Assembly: GCA_031288855.1 (NCBI GenBank)
Contig: JAITQQ010000084.1
Span: forward strand, 1 to 6,823
Direction: 5' to 3'
DNA length: 6,823 nt
Source of the DNA: Prevotellaceae bacterium
GTDB taxonomy: Bacteria > Bacteroidota > Bacteroidia > Bacteroidales > UBA932
The notes under the pieces were generated by a model, which was not told where the DNA came from, did not search any database, and saw only the letters and a program-made list of their open reading frames with translations. Below, in pieces: positions 6,705 to 6,823 of this stretch; the stretch's first letter is position 1, and each line of letters begins with the position of its first letter. The position numbers were made by a program, and so were the translations under genes.

Positions 6705-6823
6705 AAAGAATAATTGTACTACCTTTGTGCCTGATGTTTGTAACTTCACTTTTTGCACAAATGAAAATAGAGCGCGTAGAGCCGTTGAGTTGGTGGACAG
6801 GCATGAAGCATCCTTTGCAGTTG
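6701..6823 (+). CDS. Start of a secreted cyclomaltodextrinase/neopullulanase-type GH13 enzyme (SusA-like), 3' truncated by window end
   Basis: Forty-one codons stay open to the window edge; this gene is too short here for a typical ORF finder. Residues 1-20 form a signal peptide: Lys2-Arg3, a hydrophobic core, and the end SLFAQ. There is no lipobox cysteine at the cleavage site, so signal peptidase I cleavage after Ala19 and a soluble periplasmic enzyme are expected. Residues 21-41 read MKIERVEPLSWWTGMKHPLQ and on, which matches the opening of the N-terminal beta domain found in Bacteroidota cyclomaltodextrinases and neopullulanases (RVEP..WW.GM pattern). Such enzymes open cyclodextrins and cut pullulan or maltooligosaccharides, the SusA role. 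No catalytic residue is inside the window, so the GH13 assignment rests on this short motif and the neighbours. Confidence 0.83.
   Translation, partial: MKRIIVLPLCLMFVTSLFAQMKIERVEPLSWWTGMKHPLQL

Overview
This window is part of a starch/maltodextrin polysaccharide utilization locus (a Sus-like system) from a member of the Bacteroidota. The evidence is a susC-susD pair, a SusE-type glycan-binding lipoprotein, Bacteroidota-style lipoprotein signals (several with K-D or K-D-D just after the cysteine), AT-rich start regions without a clear Shine-Dalgarno sequence, and three GH13-family genes in a row. Genus cannot be fixed from this sequence. All genes lie on the + strand and are closely packed, so they probably form one operon running off both ends of the window.

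Layout: 1-921 is the C-terminal part of a SusC/RagA TonB-dependent outer-membrane transporter. 941-2569 is SusD, the surface glycan-binding lipoprotein that lids SusC. 2583-3638 is a SusE-like surface lipoprotein with an N-terminal Ig-like module and two tandem starch-binding-like modules. 3695-5371 is a GH13 alpha-amylase lipoprotein in the SusG position, with all catalytic residues but without room for the CBM58 insertion of classical SusG. 5403-6704 is a second, shorter GH13 lipoprotein. 6701-6823 is the start of a third gene, overlapping the previous one by 4 bases. It has a cleavable signal peptide and the beginning of a cyclomaltodextrinase/neopullulanase N-terminal domain (SusA-like).

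Inferred teamwork: SusD, SusE and the first amylase carry a K-D type surface-export signal and would bind and cut starch outside the cell. SusC would import the oligosaccharides. The second amylase (no acidic signal after its cysteine) and the SusA-like enzyme would finish the job in the periplasm. No regulator, susB or susF is visible inside the window.

The system itself is well known. The most unusual feature is a pair of GC-rich, hairpin-forming repeats lying in frame inside the signal peptide of the first amylase (3727-3795), where they supply about 23 residues. A second small oddity is a four-unit heptanucleotide repeat carrying stop codons in all three frames between the two amylase genes (5371-5398). 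There is no gene-free stretch longer than 56 bases.
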